This document shows positions 1 to 8,020 of a DNA stretch of 17,559 bases, piece by piece. Where the stretch lies: NCBI GenBank assembly GCA_002085385.1, contig NATO01000005.1:1-17559 (forward strand), written 5' to 3'. The DNA is from a candidate division Zixibacteria bacterium 4484_93 (GTDB taxonomy: Bacteria > UBP14 > UBA6098 > 4484-93). The notes under the pieces are model-generated. The model saw nothing but the letters and a program-made list of their open reading frames with translations, was not told the origin of the DNA and searched no databases. Made by a program: the position numbers and the translations under genes. How positions within the stretch are numbered: position 1 is the first letter of the stretch; each line of letters starts with the position of its first letter.

Positions 1-606
1 TGGCTTACGGAGGAGAACCTGCCGGAGGTCGTGAATGGGGTATATCCGCTTTATTTGTATCGCACACCCGATATCCCGGAGGATATTACCTGGGTACCGG
101 GGGTACTCTATCTTACGAGGTCGAACTCCATTCTGGTCGACAACTTCAACCTGACGGTTTTTGCCTCCGATATGCAGGGTAACCGGCTTGAGCGGGTTAT
201 GAGAAATATCCCACTCGATACGAGAAGAACGGTTTATGTTAGCAACCTTATGGAGATACCGAGGGTCGAGCTTGATTCTGTTGTGGGTTCGAGACCATAT
301 TTCTCCTGGCACGGCAATGCAAATCTCTATGTGCTTTCGATTGGCACTCTCGATGATGGGGAAAGGCTTGTTCCCGTCTGGGAGGGAATAACCCAGAAAA
401 GCTCTCTTGCCTTTCCTGCCTTGCCTGAGGGGGTCGAGATACTCTCACCGGGGACATACTATTTTGCGTTGAGGTCGCTTTGTGTCCCCGGATTCGATTT
501 GAACCTGAACAATGACCTCGCCAACCTGCTCGAGAGAGGTTTCTCCCCGAACACAGAGCTTGAAATCTCCGGCAAGGGAAGATGTCAGATGTTCACAATA
601 GACTGA
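1..606 (+). CDS. 3' part of an unrecognised beta-rich surface-type protein
   Basis: The reading frame is open from the first base and runs to a TGA at 604-606, so this is the C-terminal part (about 201 residues) of a gene that begins upstream. The first in-frame GTG at 31 is not a convincing start because the open frame precedes it and no ribosome site is seen. I do not recognise the family. The visible part is rich in alternating hydrophobic residues. Its second half (from about PYFSWHGNANLYVLSI to SPGTYYFALRSL) resembles the F-x-W...Y-x-L...PGxYYF layout of fibronectin-III/Ig-like sandwich domains in secreted proteins. That comparison is inference. It ends 13 bases before the C25 peptidase on the same strand, so the two are probably co-transcribed and may both be exported. 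Confidence 0.75.
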   Translation, partial: WLTEENLPEVVNGVYPLYLYRTPDIPEDITWVPGVLYLTRSNSILVDNFNLTVFASDMQGNRLERVMRNIPLDTRRTVYVSNLMEIPRVELDSVVGSRPYFSWHGNANLYVLSIGTLDDGERLVPVWEGITQKSSLAFPALPEGVEILSPGTYYFALRSLCVPGFDLNLNNDLANLLERGFSPNTELEISGKGRCQMFTID

Positions 607-619
607 TAGGGGGTAAAAG

Positions 620-3600
620 ATGCGCTGTTTTTTTGCTGTTCTATTTTCGCTTGCATTTGCCGGGATTGCCTTCGCCTCCTATATTGGAGAGAATATAGAT
701 GTCCGTCTTCTGCACTCTGATATCCAGAGGGTGGAATTTCAGGTAAGGATAGGTGAATACAATCTCGAGAAGACGGAGTTCTTCAATGGAAGCTGGGTAA
801 AGCCCATTGTCCCCGATATGGGCTCTCTGACAGAGGAGGGGAAACCTGCTCTCCCCCAGCGGATTATAAGGGTTGGAGTCCCGGAGGCTGCAAGATATGA
901 GGTTACTGCGACCCCGATAAAGACAGAGACTCTGTCCGGTGTGGATGTTGTCCCGTTCCAGAATAGGGAAGCTGAATTCACCGAGCCGAAGGATTTTCTA
1001 ATGGATATCGAACTCTATTCGACCGACAGCTTCTTCCCGGATAGGATAGCGAAAGTCTCCGATATTGCCGTTATGCGTGGTCTGCGTGTCCTTGGTGTTA
1101 GGCTTACACCTGTCAGATACAATCCGGCGGAGCATACTGTCGAGATAACAACCGCCTTCCGTGTGAATGTTCGCTGCATCTCTCCCAATCCTGACTGGAA
1201 CTCGCGGCTTCTGCCAGGGGAAGATTATGAGCGGATGGTAAGGAACATCGTCATCAACTATGACTATATGCCCAAGCCCATATCAGGGCAAACAAAGACA
1301 GGAGCTTACTCCGGTGGCAAATATCTTATAATAACTGCGCCCACATACTCGACCTATGCCGAATCGCTCTACCAGTGGAAGTTTAAGAAAGGATTGTATC
1401 CAAAACTTGTAACGACAAGCGAGACGGGAACAAGCTCATCATCGATAAAATCCTACATACAGGATGCCTATGACTCCTGGGATATTCCGCCAGAATATGT
1501 CGTCTTTGTTGGTGATGTCGATGGTGTCCCAACGGGGAATGTATCCAGTTGGGCTACCGATAACTACTATGCAACACTCGAAGGTGATGACGATGTCGCG
1601 GATATTTTTGTTGGTAGGCTGTCCTGCGACAATTCTACCGACGCCTTGGTTGTTACCACCAAACAGATAATCTATGAAACCGAGCCTCCGATGTCCGACC
1701 CTGACTGGTTCAAGAGGGCGACACTCTTTGTCCGTGAGGACAACGATGGACAGCCATCGGACACGAGCTATGTCAACACAACGATGTTTATAAAAGATAA
1801 ACTGCTATCCATCGGCTACGATACCATCAGCTACTACCACAGGAACGGTGGTGACGATGCCGATGATGTCTTCCGTGATGTCAACTGGGGTATAACATTT
1901 ATGAACTTCAGGGGGCAGTCTGTTGTCGACTGGTGGCCGCCGTTCGGGGGTATGAACCCCGATGCTGCAACAAACGGTGCTATGATGCCTGTAATACTCT
2001 CTGTAACCTGTGGGACAGGTGATTACGCCGGCGACGATTATGTCTGCGAGAACTGGACGAGGGCACACAACGGCAGCAATCTGTCTGGTGCTGTTGCATT
2101 TTATGCTTCGACAGAGATATCGAGCAACTGGTATCAGCGCTCCTGCCTGAACCGCGGGTTCTTTATTACCCTCTGCGATGATGACATCCATCAGCTGGGG
2201 GTATGTATGGTTGAGGGTAAGAACTATATGTTCGACAATCTGGGAGTGAACAGTTATACCCGCAAGGAGTACTATACTTACAACATCCTGGGTGACCCGG
2301 AGCTGTGTATGTGGACGGATACGCCGCAGGGGCTGGATGTTTCTCATCCACCTGTTGTCGGTATGGGGCATATAGATTTTCCCGTCTCGGTAACATCGGC
2401 AGGTTCCCCTGTCTTAGGTGCTCTCGTCTGCTGCTATATGGACTCGACGGTCTATGAGACAGGATACACGGGTGTGGATGGCTCTGTCGAGCTGTCGCTC
2501 GATATTGTCAATTTTGACACATTGAATATAACCGTCACGAAGCCGAACTGCCTGAAATACGAGGGGTTTGCCTCGCCTGGCACAGAGGGACCCTATGCAA
2601 TCTACTATGATTATATCCTCGATGACTCCTCCGGTGGGAACGGTGACGGTAGGCTGAACCCAGGCGAGGATGTCGATCTTTACATCATTGTCAAGAACTA
2701 TGGTTCGGAGCAGGCGAACGGTGTCTGGGCACGCCTTACAACCGATGACCCGGAGTTTGTCGCAATCGATGTCGACTCGGTCTACCTTGACAGGATACCT
2801 TACGGTGGAGAGGTAACATCAGTGGTGCCCTTCGAGTTCGAGGTATCCTGTGCCTGCACGAGTTTCCAGGTGCTGCATTTCACTGTCACGACGCACGATA
2901 ACCTACTGCATACCTGGGAGGCAGCAAGCCCGAACCTTGCTGTCGCAGCGGCGAGGCTCTCTGTTGTATTCTCTTATGTGGATGATGCATCCCCTCACGG
3001 GAACGGTGATGGGCTTATCTGGAGCGGTGAGACACCAAAGATATCGTTTGCTATCCACAACGATGGACAGGGAGCACTCGATGGCGGCACACTCAGGCTG
3101 AGATTACCTGAAGAATACGCTTTTGTCGTTGACTCTGTGGCAAGTTTCCCGCCCGTCGACACCAACGGGACGGTGTCGAACGATTACAACCCGTTCACAA
3201 CATCGATTACCCCGGAGGAGATACTACCAGATTCTCTTCCCTATACACTGTTTATTTTCGGTAACGGTAGCACCTACCCATATATCGATACATTAACAGG
3301 ATACCTCCCCTGCGGCAGCTCGGTGTATAACCTGCCAATTGGTCCTGACTCATACGGATACTACTGCTATGATGATACCGATACGCTCACAGGGCACGCT
3401 CCCTCATACTCCTGGGTCGAGATAAGCTCGACAGGCTCTGCAATATCTGCTGTAACCAATAGCGACGATGAGATAACAACAATCTCGCTCCCGTTCACAT
3501 TCAAGTATTACGGGATTGATTATGACAACATCTCTGTCTGCTCGAACGGGTTTCTGGCACTTGGCACAGAGACCTGGAGTGGCGGTAGTGGAATACACGA

Positions 3601-4687
3601 ACATAATATCCCACATGTGGGTGAGGCAAAAAGAATAGTTGCACCATTCTGGGACGACCTGGATTTACGCACCTCCTCCGGATATGGTGATGTCTATCAA
3701 TATAGCGATGAGACAAACCATCGCTTCATTATCGAGTATAAAGAGGCGGCACATTACGGCTACTCTTACAACCGTGAGACATTCGAGGCTATACTGTATG
3801 ACCCAGAATATTATCCCACACCGACAGGGGATGGCGAGATAGTTTTCCAGTATCAGAGCATCGATAATGCCACGAGCAACGCTGTCGGAATTGAAGACCA
3901 CACGGAGACTGTCGGAATCGAGTATCTCTACCATAATTCATACGATGAGAATGCCGAGCCGCTTGTGGATGGAAGGGCAATAAAGTTCACGACATATCCA
4001 CCAGAGGAACTCCCTCCATCGCCCTGGATTTATGCTGTCGGACTTGTGATTGACGACCCACCACCGGGCGGAAACGGGAATGGATTCGCAGACCAGAACG
4101 AGGATTTTGAATTAGTTATCTCCCTCAAAAACGGTGGCGGAGTTAGAGCATACACGGTCGATGCAAACCTGTCGTCGACAGCTGATTTTGTGACCGTTAA
4201 CCGTGCGGACGCCTCCTACGGCACCATCAGCCCCGGCTCGATTGTGGCGAATTCCTCCTCTCCGTTCCTCCTCTCCACAGGCTCTATCCCGCAGGATACG
4301 ACCATCCAGTTCGAACTCTCTATAACCGCTGCCCCCGATGATTACACAACAACTGTAACCGTGGAATTGCAGGTTTATGTCTCTGCCAGTGTTGAGGACA
4401 GTCGGCACCCCGATAGATTCTATCTCTCGCAGAACTACCCCAATCCGTTTAACCCGGAAACGAGGATAACGGTTTCCGTCCCTGAAGAAGTGGACCAAGC
4501 GACCATAGAGATATTTAATATCCTCGGAGAAAAGGTAAGGCAGTTTGAGCTTCCAGCCAGAGGCACAAACTCTCTCCTCTGGGACGGGAAGGACGACAGG
4601 GGAGCGACCCTCCCATCAGGCGTCTACCTGTATAAACTCACGGCAGGGAGCCACAGTGAAACCAGAAGAATGCTGCTTTTAAGGTAG
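620..4687 (+). CDS. Secreted gingipain-family (C25) cysteine peptidase-like protein with C-terminal sorting domain
   Basis: A 1355-residue exported protein. A GGGGGT ribosome site at 608-613 precedes the ATG. Residues 1-19 form a signal peptide (cleavage likely after AFA). Residues 20-230 look like the C25 propeptide. Residues 234 to about 575 form the C25 domain, with KYLIIT, DNYYATLEGDDDVADIFVGR and SVTCGTGDY recognisable. Cys464 aligns with the gingipain nucleophile. At the GHG position, about 31 residues earlier, the sequence is RGQS, so Gln433 stands where catalytic His is expected. Three glycine/aspartate-rich repeats (GNGDG or GNGNG followed by an adhesion-like sandwich) begin near 668, 788 and 1145. 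A nidogen-like region at about 930-1125 (LPFTFKYYG, APFWDDLD) lies between the second and third. Residues 1261-1355 are the FlgD-like/type IX sorting domain (QNYPNPFNPETRI, SGVYLYKL). The family is clear; proteolytic activity is uncertain because of the missing histidine. Confidence 0.88.
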   Translation: MRCFFAVLFSLAFAGIAFASYIGENIDVRLLHSDIQRVEFQVRIGEYNLEKTEFFNGSWVKPIVPDMGSLTEEGKPALPQRIIRVGVPEAARYEVTATPIKTETLSGVDVVPFQNREAEFTEPKDFLMDIELYSTDSFFPDRIAKVSDIAVMRGLRVLGVRLTPVRYNPAEHTVEITTAFRVNVRCISPNPDWNSRLLPGEDYERMVRNIVINYDYMPKPISGQTKTGAYSGGKYLIITAPTYSTYAESLYQWKFKKGLYPKLVTTSETGTSSSSIKSYIQDAYDSWDIPPEYVVFVGDVDGVPTGNVSSWATDNYYATLEGDDDVADIFVGRLSCDNSTDALVVTTKQIIYETEPPMSDPDWFKRATLFVREDNDGQPSDTSYVNTTMFIKDKLLSIGYDTISYYHRNGGDDADDVFRDVNWGITFMNFRGQSVVDWWPPFGGMNPDAATNGAMMPVILSVTCGTGDYAGDDYVCENWTRAHNGSNLSGAVAFYASTEISSNWYQRSCLNRGFFITLCDDDIHQLGVCMVEGKNYMFDNLGVNSYTRKEYYTYNILGDPELCMWTDTPQGLDVSHPPVVGMGHIDFPVSVTSAGSPVLGALVCCYMDSTVYETGYTGVDGSVELSLDIVNFDTLNITVTKPNCLKYEGFASPGTEGPYAIYYDYILDDSSGGNGDGRLNPGEDVDLYIIVKNYGSEQANGVWARLTTDDPEFVAIDVDSVYLDRIPYGGEVTSVVPFEFEVSCACTSFQVLHFTVTTHDNLLHTWEAASPNLAVAAARLSVVFSYVDDASPHGNGDGLIWSGETPKISFAIHNDGQGALDGGTLRLRLPEEYAFVVDSVASFPPVDTNGTVSNDYNPFTTSITPEEILPDSLPYTLFIFGNGSTYPYIDTLTGYLPCGSSVYNLPIGPDSYGYYCYDDTDTLTGHAPSYSWVEISSTGSAISAVTNSDDEITTISLPFTFKYYGIDYDNISVCSNGFLALGTETWSGGSGIHEHNIPHVGEAKRIVAPFWDDLDLRTSSGYGDVYQYSDETNHRFIIEYKEAAHYGYSYNRETFEAILYDPEYYPTPTGDGEIVFQYQSIDNATSNAVGIEDHTETVGIEYLYHNSYDENAEPLVDGRAIKFTTYPPEELPPSPWIYAVGLVIDDPPPGGNGNGFADQNEDFELVISLKNGGGVRAYTVDANLSSTADFVTVNRADASYGTISPGSIVANSSSPFLLSTGSIPQDTTIQFELSITAAPDDYTTTVTVELQVYVSASVEDSRHPDRFYLSQNYPNPFNPETRITVSVPEEVDQATIEIFNILGEKVRQFELPARGTNSLLWDGKDDRGATLPSGVYLYKLTAGSHSETRRMLLLR

Positions 4688-4702
4688 TAAGAGAGATAAA
4701 AA

Positions 4703-4734
4703 GGGCGGCCGAACCAGACAAGGTCCCACCGCCC
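4703..4734. other. GC-rich hairpin in the C25-ruvB intergenic gap
   Basis: GGGCGG (4703-4708) pairs perfectly with CCGCCC (4729-4734) across a 20-base loop, and ACC/GGT can pair inside it (4713-4715 with 4722-4724). It starts 15 bases after the C25 stop, so it may end or protect that transcript. On the plus strand it is followed by a purine-rich run (GAGGAGGAAGGAGG), not by T residues. On the minus strand it is followed by TTTTT, as in an intrinsic terminator, yet no minus-strand gene ends here. An alternative small stem, CACC-GCCC-GGTG (4727-4738), excludes the larger one. The rest of the 4688-4910 gap holds no gene and no promoter I can defend. Confidence 0.4.
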
Positions 4735-4865
4735 GGTGAAAGAGAGGAGGAAGGAGGACAAACTTCCATAAATTATAGAGCAAAAAGTGTGCCAGATATA
4801 CTGCTATATGTAACCTGTTGATTTTGATGATGATTGTGGCTAAGGTGATGCGAGAATGCAAAGAA

Positions 4866-4895
4866 TTTTTGCAAAACACAGCATATTTTTTTGCA
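4866..4895. promoter_or_regulatory. Repeated TTTTTGCA elements upstream of ruvB
   Basis: TTTTTGCA occurs at 4866-4873 and TTTTTTTGCA ends at 4895, a 22-base offset or about two helical turns. The first copy lies in a perfect palindrome TTTTGCAAAA (4867-4876). TGCAAAA (4870-4876) and TTTTGCA (4889-4895) also form a 7-base inverted repeat that touches the ribosome site. This could be an operator or an RNA hairpin affecting translation. The region is AT-rich, so chance is possible. Confidence 0.3.
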
Positions 4896-4903
4896 GGTGA
4901 GGG
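4895..4903 (+). promoter_or_regulatory. Ribosome binding site that fixes the ruvB start
   Basis: AGGTGAGGG ends 7 bases before the TTG at 4911. This is the only well-spaced Shine-Dalgarno sequence near the expected RuvB N terminus, and it decides for that TTG over upstream in-frame TTG/ATG codons at 4818-4830. Confidence 0.6.
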
Positions 4904-4910
4904 AAATATT

Positions 4911-5921
4911 TTGAGTGAACTATTGTCTTCAGAGCGGGAGCCGGAGGAGATACAGTTTGAGGAGCAGCTCCGTCCGAGTAGGCTTTCCGATTTTGTCGGG
5001 CAGAGCCGTGTTAAGGAGAAGCTCTCGATTTTCATAGAGGCTGCTCGTGTGCGTGATGAGGCTCTCGACCATTGTCTATTTTATGGTCCGTCGGGGCTCG
5101 GGAAGACAACGCTTGCTCACATCATAGCCAATGAGCTTGGGGTATCCTGCTGTAGCACATCTGGCCCTGCTCTCGAGAAGCCTGGTGACCTTGCGGGGAT
5201 TTTGACATCGCTATCGGATGGTGATGTGTTGTTTATTGATGAGGTGCACAGACTTCCTCGTGCGGTGGAGGAATATCTCTATTCGGCGATGGAGGATTTC
5301 TCGCTCGACATTGTGCTCGAGAGGGGTCCCGGAGCGAGGAGTGTCAGGTTATCACTTCCCCATTTTACCCTTGCTGCTGCGACGACCCGTGCCGGGCTTC
5401 TCACCCCGCCCTTTCGCTCGAGATTCGGGATAGCCGAGAGGCTCGACTACTACCCCCCCGAGGATATACACAGGATACTTGTCCGCTCTGCCAGGATATT
5501 GTCTGTGGGGTTGACGGAGGCAGCAGGGGCAGAGATTGCCGGACGCTCCCGTGGGACACCGAGAATCGCCAACAGACTCCTGCGGCGTGTCAGGGATTTT
5601 GCTCTTGTCCGCTCGGATGGTAGAATTACGAAAACTGTCGCGAAGGATGCTCTTTCCCTCTTCGAGATAGATGAGTTCGGTCTGGATGAGATGGATAAGC
5701 GGATATTGACCACGATAATCGAGAAGTTTTCGGGTGGTCCCGTGGGGCTATCGACGATTGCTGTCTCCGTTGGTGAGGATGCCGGGACGATTGAGGAGGT
5801 ATACGAACCATATCTTATTCTGGTAGGATTTATCGCCAGGACACCGAGGGGAAGAGTTGCCACCCCGCTTGCTTATAAGCATCTCGGAAAGAGCCCCGGA
5901 AGCACGATGCTTTTCAAATGA
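4911..5921 (+). CDS. ruvB: Holliday junction branch-migration ATPase RuvB
   Basis: The hexameric AAA+ motor that, with RuvA, drives branch migration of Holliday junctions during recombination and repair. The protein is 336 residues with the TTG start, matching the usual RuvB length. The N terminus (EEQLRPSRLSDFVGQ) matches the canonical RPxxLxDFxGQ start. Walker A is GPSGLGKTT (59-67), Walker B is VLFIDEVHRL with Asp110-Glu111, the sensor region is AAATTRAGLLT, and PFRSRFG (167-173) carries the arginine cluster. The C-terminal winged helix contains GGPVGLSTIA and ends with RTPRGRVATPLAYKHLG. The open frame extends 31 codons upstream, but that part is unlike RuvB. No ruvA or ruvC is in the window. 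It converges with the next gene, with 5 bases between the stops. Confidence 0.95.
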   Translation: MSELLSSEREPEEIQFEEQLRPSRLSDFVGQSRVKEKLSIFIEAARVRDEALDHCLFYGPSGLGKTTLAHIIANELGVSCCSTSGPALEKPGDLAGILTSLSDGDVLFIDEVHRLPRAVEEYLYSAMEDFSLDIVLERGPGARSVRLSLPHFTLAAATTRAGLLTPPFRSRFGIAERLDYYPPEDIHRILVRSARILSVGLTEAAGAEIAGRSRGTPRIANRLLRRVRDFALVRSDGRITKTVAKDALSLFEIDEFGLDEMDKRILTTIIEKFSGGPVGLSTIAVSVGEDAGTIEEVYEPYLILVGFIARTPRGRVATPLAYKHLGKSPGSTMLFK

Positions 5922-5926
5922 ATGTT

Positions 5927-7222
5927 CTATTTCTTCTTTGCCAGGTCCTCTCCAACCACGACAAGAATGTCGCTGTGTATGTCTGCTTTTTTGATGACCT
6001 GCTGAACGCCGGGAATCTGCTTTGCCACATCGAGTGCTGCGGTTTTGAACCCTGATGTGTAGAATATCTTTGTTGATGCGAGGTTTCGCTCCTTCTTTGA
6101 GTTGCCGATACTTACTATATTGTAGCCCCTATCGGATAGATCCTGTGCCACCCTTGCGGCGAGTTTCGGGACACCTGTGGAATTGAGGACCTCAATCCTT
6201 GCCGATGTGCTGGGAAAAAGTAGTGCAGATTCCTTGGCTGTTCTCGGTTTCTCTTTCAGTTTGACAGACGGCATAAGTCTCCAGATATCCCAGTTGCCCT
6301 GCTCCCTGTTTGAGTGGAAATAGATGTAACCATCCCTGCTCCATGCAGGGGCTGCATCGAACGAGGGGAATGTGGTGAGCTGAATCATCTCGCCGCCATC
6401 TGCTCCGATTATCCAGATATCAGGGTTCCCCGCACGGTCGGAGGCGAAGGCAATCCAGTTACCATCGGGGCTCCAGCAAGGCTCTCGGTCATCCGATGGA
6501 GAGAATGTTATCTGTGTCAGGTTGCCGCCGTTTGCATCCATTGTGTAGATGTCGTTGTTGCCGGCATAGTTTGCTGTGAACGCAAGCCTTTTCCCATCAG
6601 GGCTCCAGGCAGGGTCCGTCCCCTGAACGAGCTGTGTGAGGAATGAGCCATCGGTGTTCACCGTGTATATCATCTCGCAGGGGTCGAGTGGGTCATCTTC
6701 CCAGGGGTCATAGAAACTCATACAACCGAACTCATAGTTTATCACGCAGCAGGTAACGAATGCAATCTTCCTTGAATCCGGAGAGACTGCGGGCTTTATC
6801 TCATATTTCCCTGTGGAAAACGGCTTCATTGCACTCTTTGCCCCCTCGGAGTGGACGACCCATATCATACGGTCGCCCATCAGCCTGTCCGAGTCGAAGA
6901 TTATCTTCTTTCTCCCATAAATCCATTCCGGATGCAGTTCGTCGGATGGTGTCTGTGTCACACGAACAGGATGTCCGGGAGCGTTCGACACAGTCCAGAT
7001 GTCGAAACTTGTCTCGCAGGCCTGGTCGCAGGAGACAAAAGCTATCCATTTCCCATCAGGAGAGACAGACGGGAAGAGCTCGATATCCGGGCGGGTGGTA
7101 ACACGCATCACCCCGCGCTCGTAGAGCCTGTTGCAGGGATAGGGAAGCTGTGTTGTTCCTGCACAGCCCAGGATGAGGAGAAAAGCCATCAAACCTGACA
7201 AAACAAACAGTTTTTTACTCAT
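5927..7222 (-). CDS. Lipoprotein with six-bladed TolB-like propeller and C-terminal LytR_C-type domain
   Basis: A 431-residue predicted lipoprotein. The signal sequence ends in the lipobox LILGC (Cys20), implying attachment to a membrane facing the periplasm. From about residue 47 to 325 there are six TolB/PD40-type blades, with signatures such as FPSVSPDGKWIAF, DPAWSPDGKRLAF, EPCWSPDGNWIAF and APAWSRDGYIYF, each closing with a DIW/DIY-type strand. Residues 341 to about 428 (ARIEVLNSTG, AARVAQDLSDRGYNI, DILVVVGED) match the LytR_C domain usually found at the C terminus of LytR/CpsA-family envelope proteins. The propeller probably serves as a protein-binding scaffold. An AAGAGGT site lies 5 bases before the ATG, and the beta-barrel gene ends 18 bases upstream, so the two form an operon. 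The exact role is unknown. Confidence 0.82.
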   Translation of the reverse strand: MSKKLFVLSGLMAFLLILGCAGTTQLPYPCNRLYERGVMRVTTRPDIELFPSVSPDGKWIAFVSCDQACETSFDIWTVSNAPGHPVRVTQTPSDELHPEWIYGRKKIIFDSDRLMGDRMIWVVHSEGAKSAMKPFSTGKYEIKPAVSPDSRKIAFVTCCVINYEFGCMSFYDPWEDDPLDPCEMIYTVNTDGSFLTQLVQGTDPAWSPDGKRLAFTANYAGNNDIYTMDANGGNLTQITFSPSDDREPCWSPDGNWIAFASDRAGNPDIWIIGADGGEMIQLTTFPSFDAAPAWSRDGYIYFHSNREQGNWDIWRLMPSVKLKEKPRTAKESALLFPSTSARIEVLNSTGVPKLAARVAQDLSDRGYNIVSIGNSKKERNLASTKIFYTSGFKTAALDVAKQIPGVQQVIKKADIHSDILVVVGEDLAKKK

Positions 7223-7240
7223 TGTTACCTCTTTTCTTGT

Positions 7241-7948
7241 TTATCTTTCCGTTGCGCCGGCGAAGGAGACAGGGAAATCAAATCCAACATGGAACGAGAA
7301 TGTCCCTACCTCCAGTCGATGAGCATATTCAAAAGGTTCAGGCTGCGAATACTGGAATGCGACGGTTCCAAGCGGAGAGGCTGATAACTCCGCCCAGAAA
7401 CCATAGATGCCAGCAAATGTTACCCTTGTTCCTGCGGCGACGCTAAAACCGTGAACCCCGGTTGAGACATCATTTAGCGTAAGAGAGGTATAAGCGTATC
7501 CGATGGAGACATAGGGTTCGAACCCCTCGGGTATGTGAGCCGACCAGGTGACCCTTGGAGAAAGCTCGAGCCCTGTCAGGTCGTATTCGTAAATGGAAAG
7601 GCTGTTCCCTGAATACTCGAAAAAGGAGAATGTCGAGCCGAAGTAATCGACGGATACTGCAAAGTCAATTCTCTGACGGTTTGCAAGCCGCGTGAAGAGA
7701 CCCACTCTGCCACCGAAACCGAGCTTGCCTCTTCCGTTAACTCCGAAGGCGATGGCGACCGAGTCCTCATAGGTAGACTTGATGTTGTCGAGCCGAAGTC
7801 CAACCCTCTCAGAGGAGAACATCGGAGCGACATAAAACCCCCACTTAGAGCCTTCTTTTTGAGCCCTCCTCGGAGGGTAAGCAAAAACCTCCCCAAAAAG
7901 AAGGATGAGGAGGAAAAATACAGTCAGGAAAATATATCTTTTACCCAT
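7241..7948 (-). CDS. Predicted outer-membrane beta-barrel protein
   Basis: A 235-residue protein with a signal peptide (residues 1-23, cleavage after EVFA). The mature part is made of alternating amphipathic stretches with many Tyr, Phe and Gly (KLGFGGRVGLFTRL, FAVSVDYFGSTFSFF, FEPYVSIGYAYTSLTL, FSFHVGFDFPVSF), typical of small outer-membrane barrels. It does not end in the usual aromatic residue; a short polar tail (AGATER) follows the last predicted strand. I cannot name the family. The start is the ATG preceded by GGGGG four bases upstream. It is the first gene of a two-gene minus-strand operon with the propeller lipoprotein, reading from a TTGACA-type promoter in the divergent region. The paired products suggest a joint envelope role, which is inference. 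Confidence 0.68.
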   Translation of the reverse strand: MGKRYIFLTVFFLLILLFGEVFAYPPRRAQKEGSKWGFYVAPMFSSERVGLRLDNIKSTYEDSVAIAFGVNGRGKLGFGGRVGLFTRLANRQRIDFAVSVDYFGSTFSFFEYSGNSLSIYEYDLTGLELSPRVTWSAHIPEGFEPYVSIGYAYTSLTLNDVSTGVHGFSVAAGTRVTFAGIYGFWAELSASPLGTVAFQYSQPEPFEYAHRLEVGTFSFHVGFDFPVSFAGATER

Positions 7949-7992
7949 TGGGCCCCCATGTTTATCTTCTTATGGAAACTCTCTTCTTTAGT

Positions 7993-8020
7993 ATTTAATT
8001 TTTTAGACTGCTCTTGTCAA
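7993..8020 (-). promoter_or_regulatory. Promoter for the barrel-lipoprotein operon
   Basis: On the minus strand, TTGACA (8020-8015) is a perfect -35 element. It is followed after 16 bases by TTAAAT (7998-7993), which matches 4 of 6 -10 positions. The predicted start near 7986 gives a leader of roughly 38 bases. The -35 lies inside the 13-base palindrome at 8011-8023. Confidence 0.5.

Noticed and set aside
307..321. TGGCACGGCAATGCA as a sigma-54 promoter upstream of the C25 gene
   Set aside because: The GG-to-GC distance is 11, not 12, it lies inside coding sequence, and this spacing is not tolerated by sigma-54 polymerase.
31..606. GTG at 31 as the start of the first gene
   Set aside because: The frame is open to the first base and no ribosome site precedes the GTG, so the gene is truncated by the window edge.
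1805..2371. A 188-codon minus-strand frame inside the C25 gene
   Set aside because: No signal, domain or ribosome site; it is explained by codon bias of the plus-strand peptidase.
4796..4809. ATATA-CTGC-TATAT as a terminator or operator
   Set aside because: A five-pair A/T stem is too weak to support and is expected by chance in this AT-rich gap.
4789..4820. A tiny leader peptide starting at GTG 4789 after the purine-rich run
   Set aside because: Only about ten codons, and the ribosome-site-like sequence lies about 30 bases away, too far to serve it.
4818..4910. A longer RuvB beginning at TTG 4818 or ATG 4827/4830
   Set aside because: The extra 31 residues do not resemble a RuvB N terminus, and the well-spaced AGGTGAGGG supports TTG 4911.
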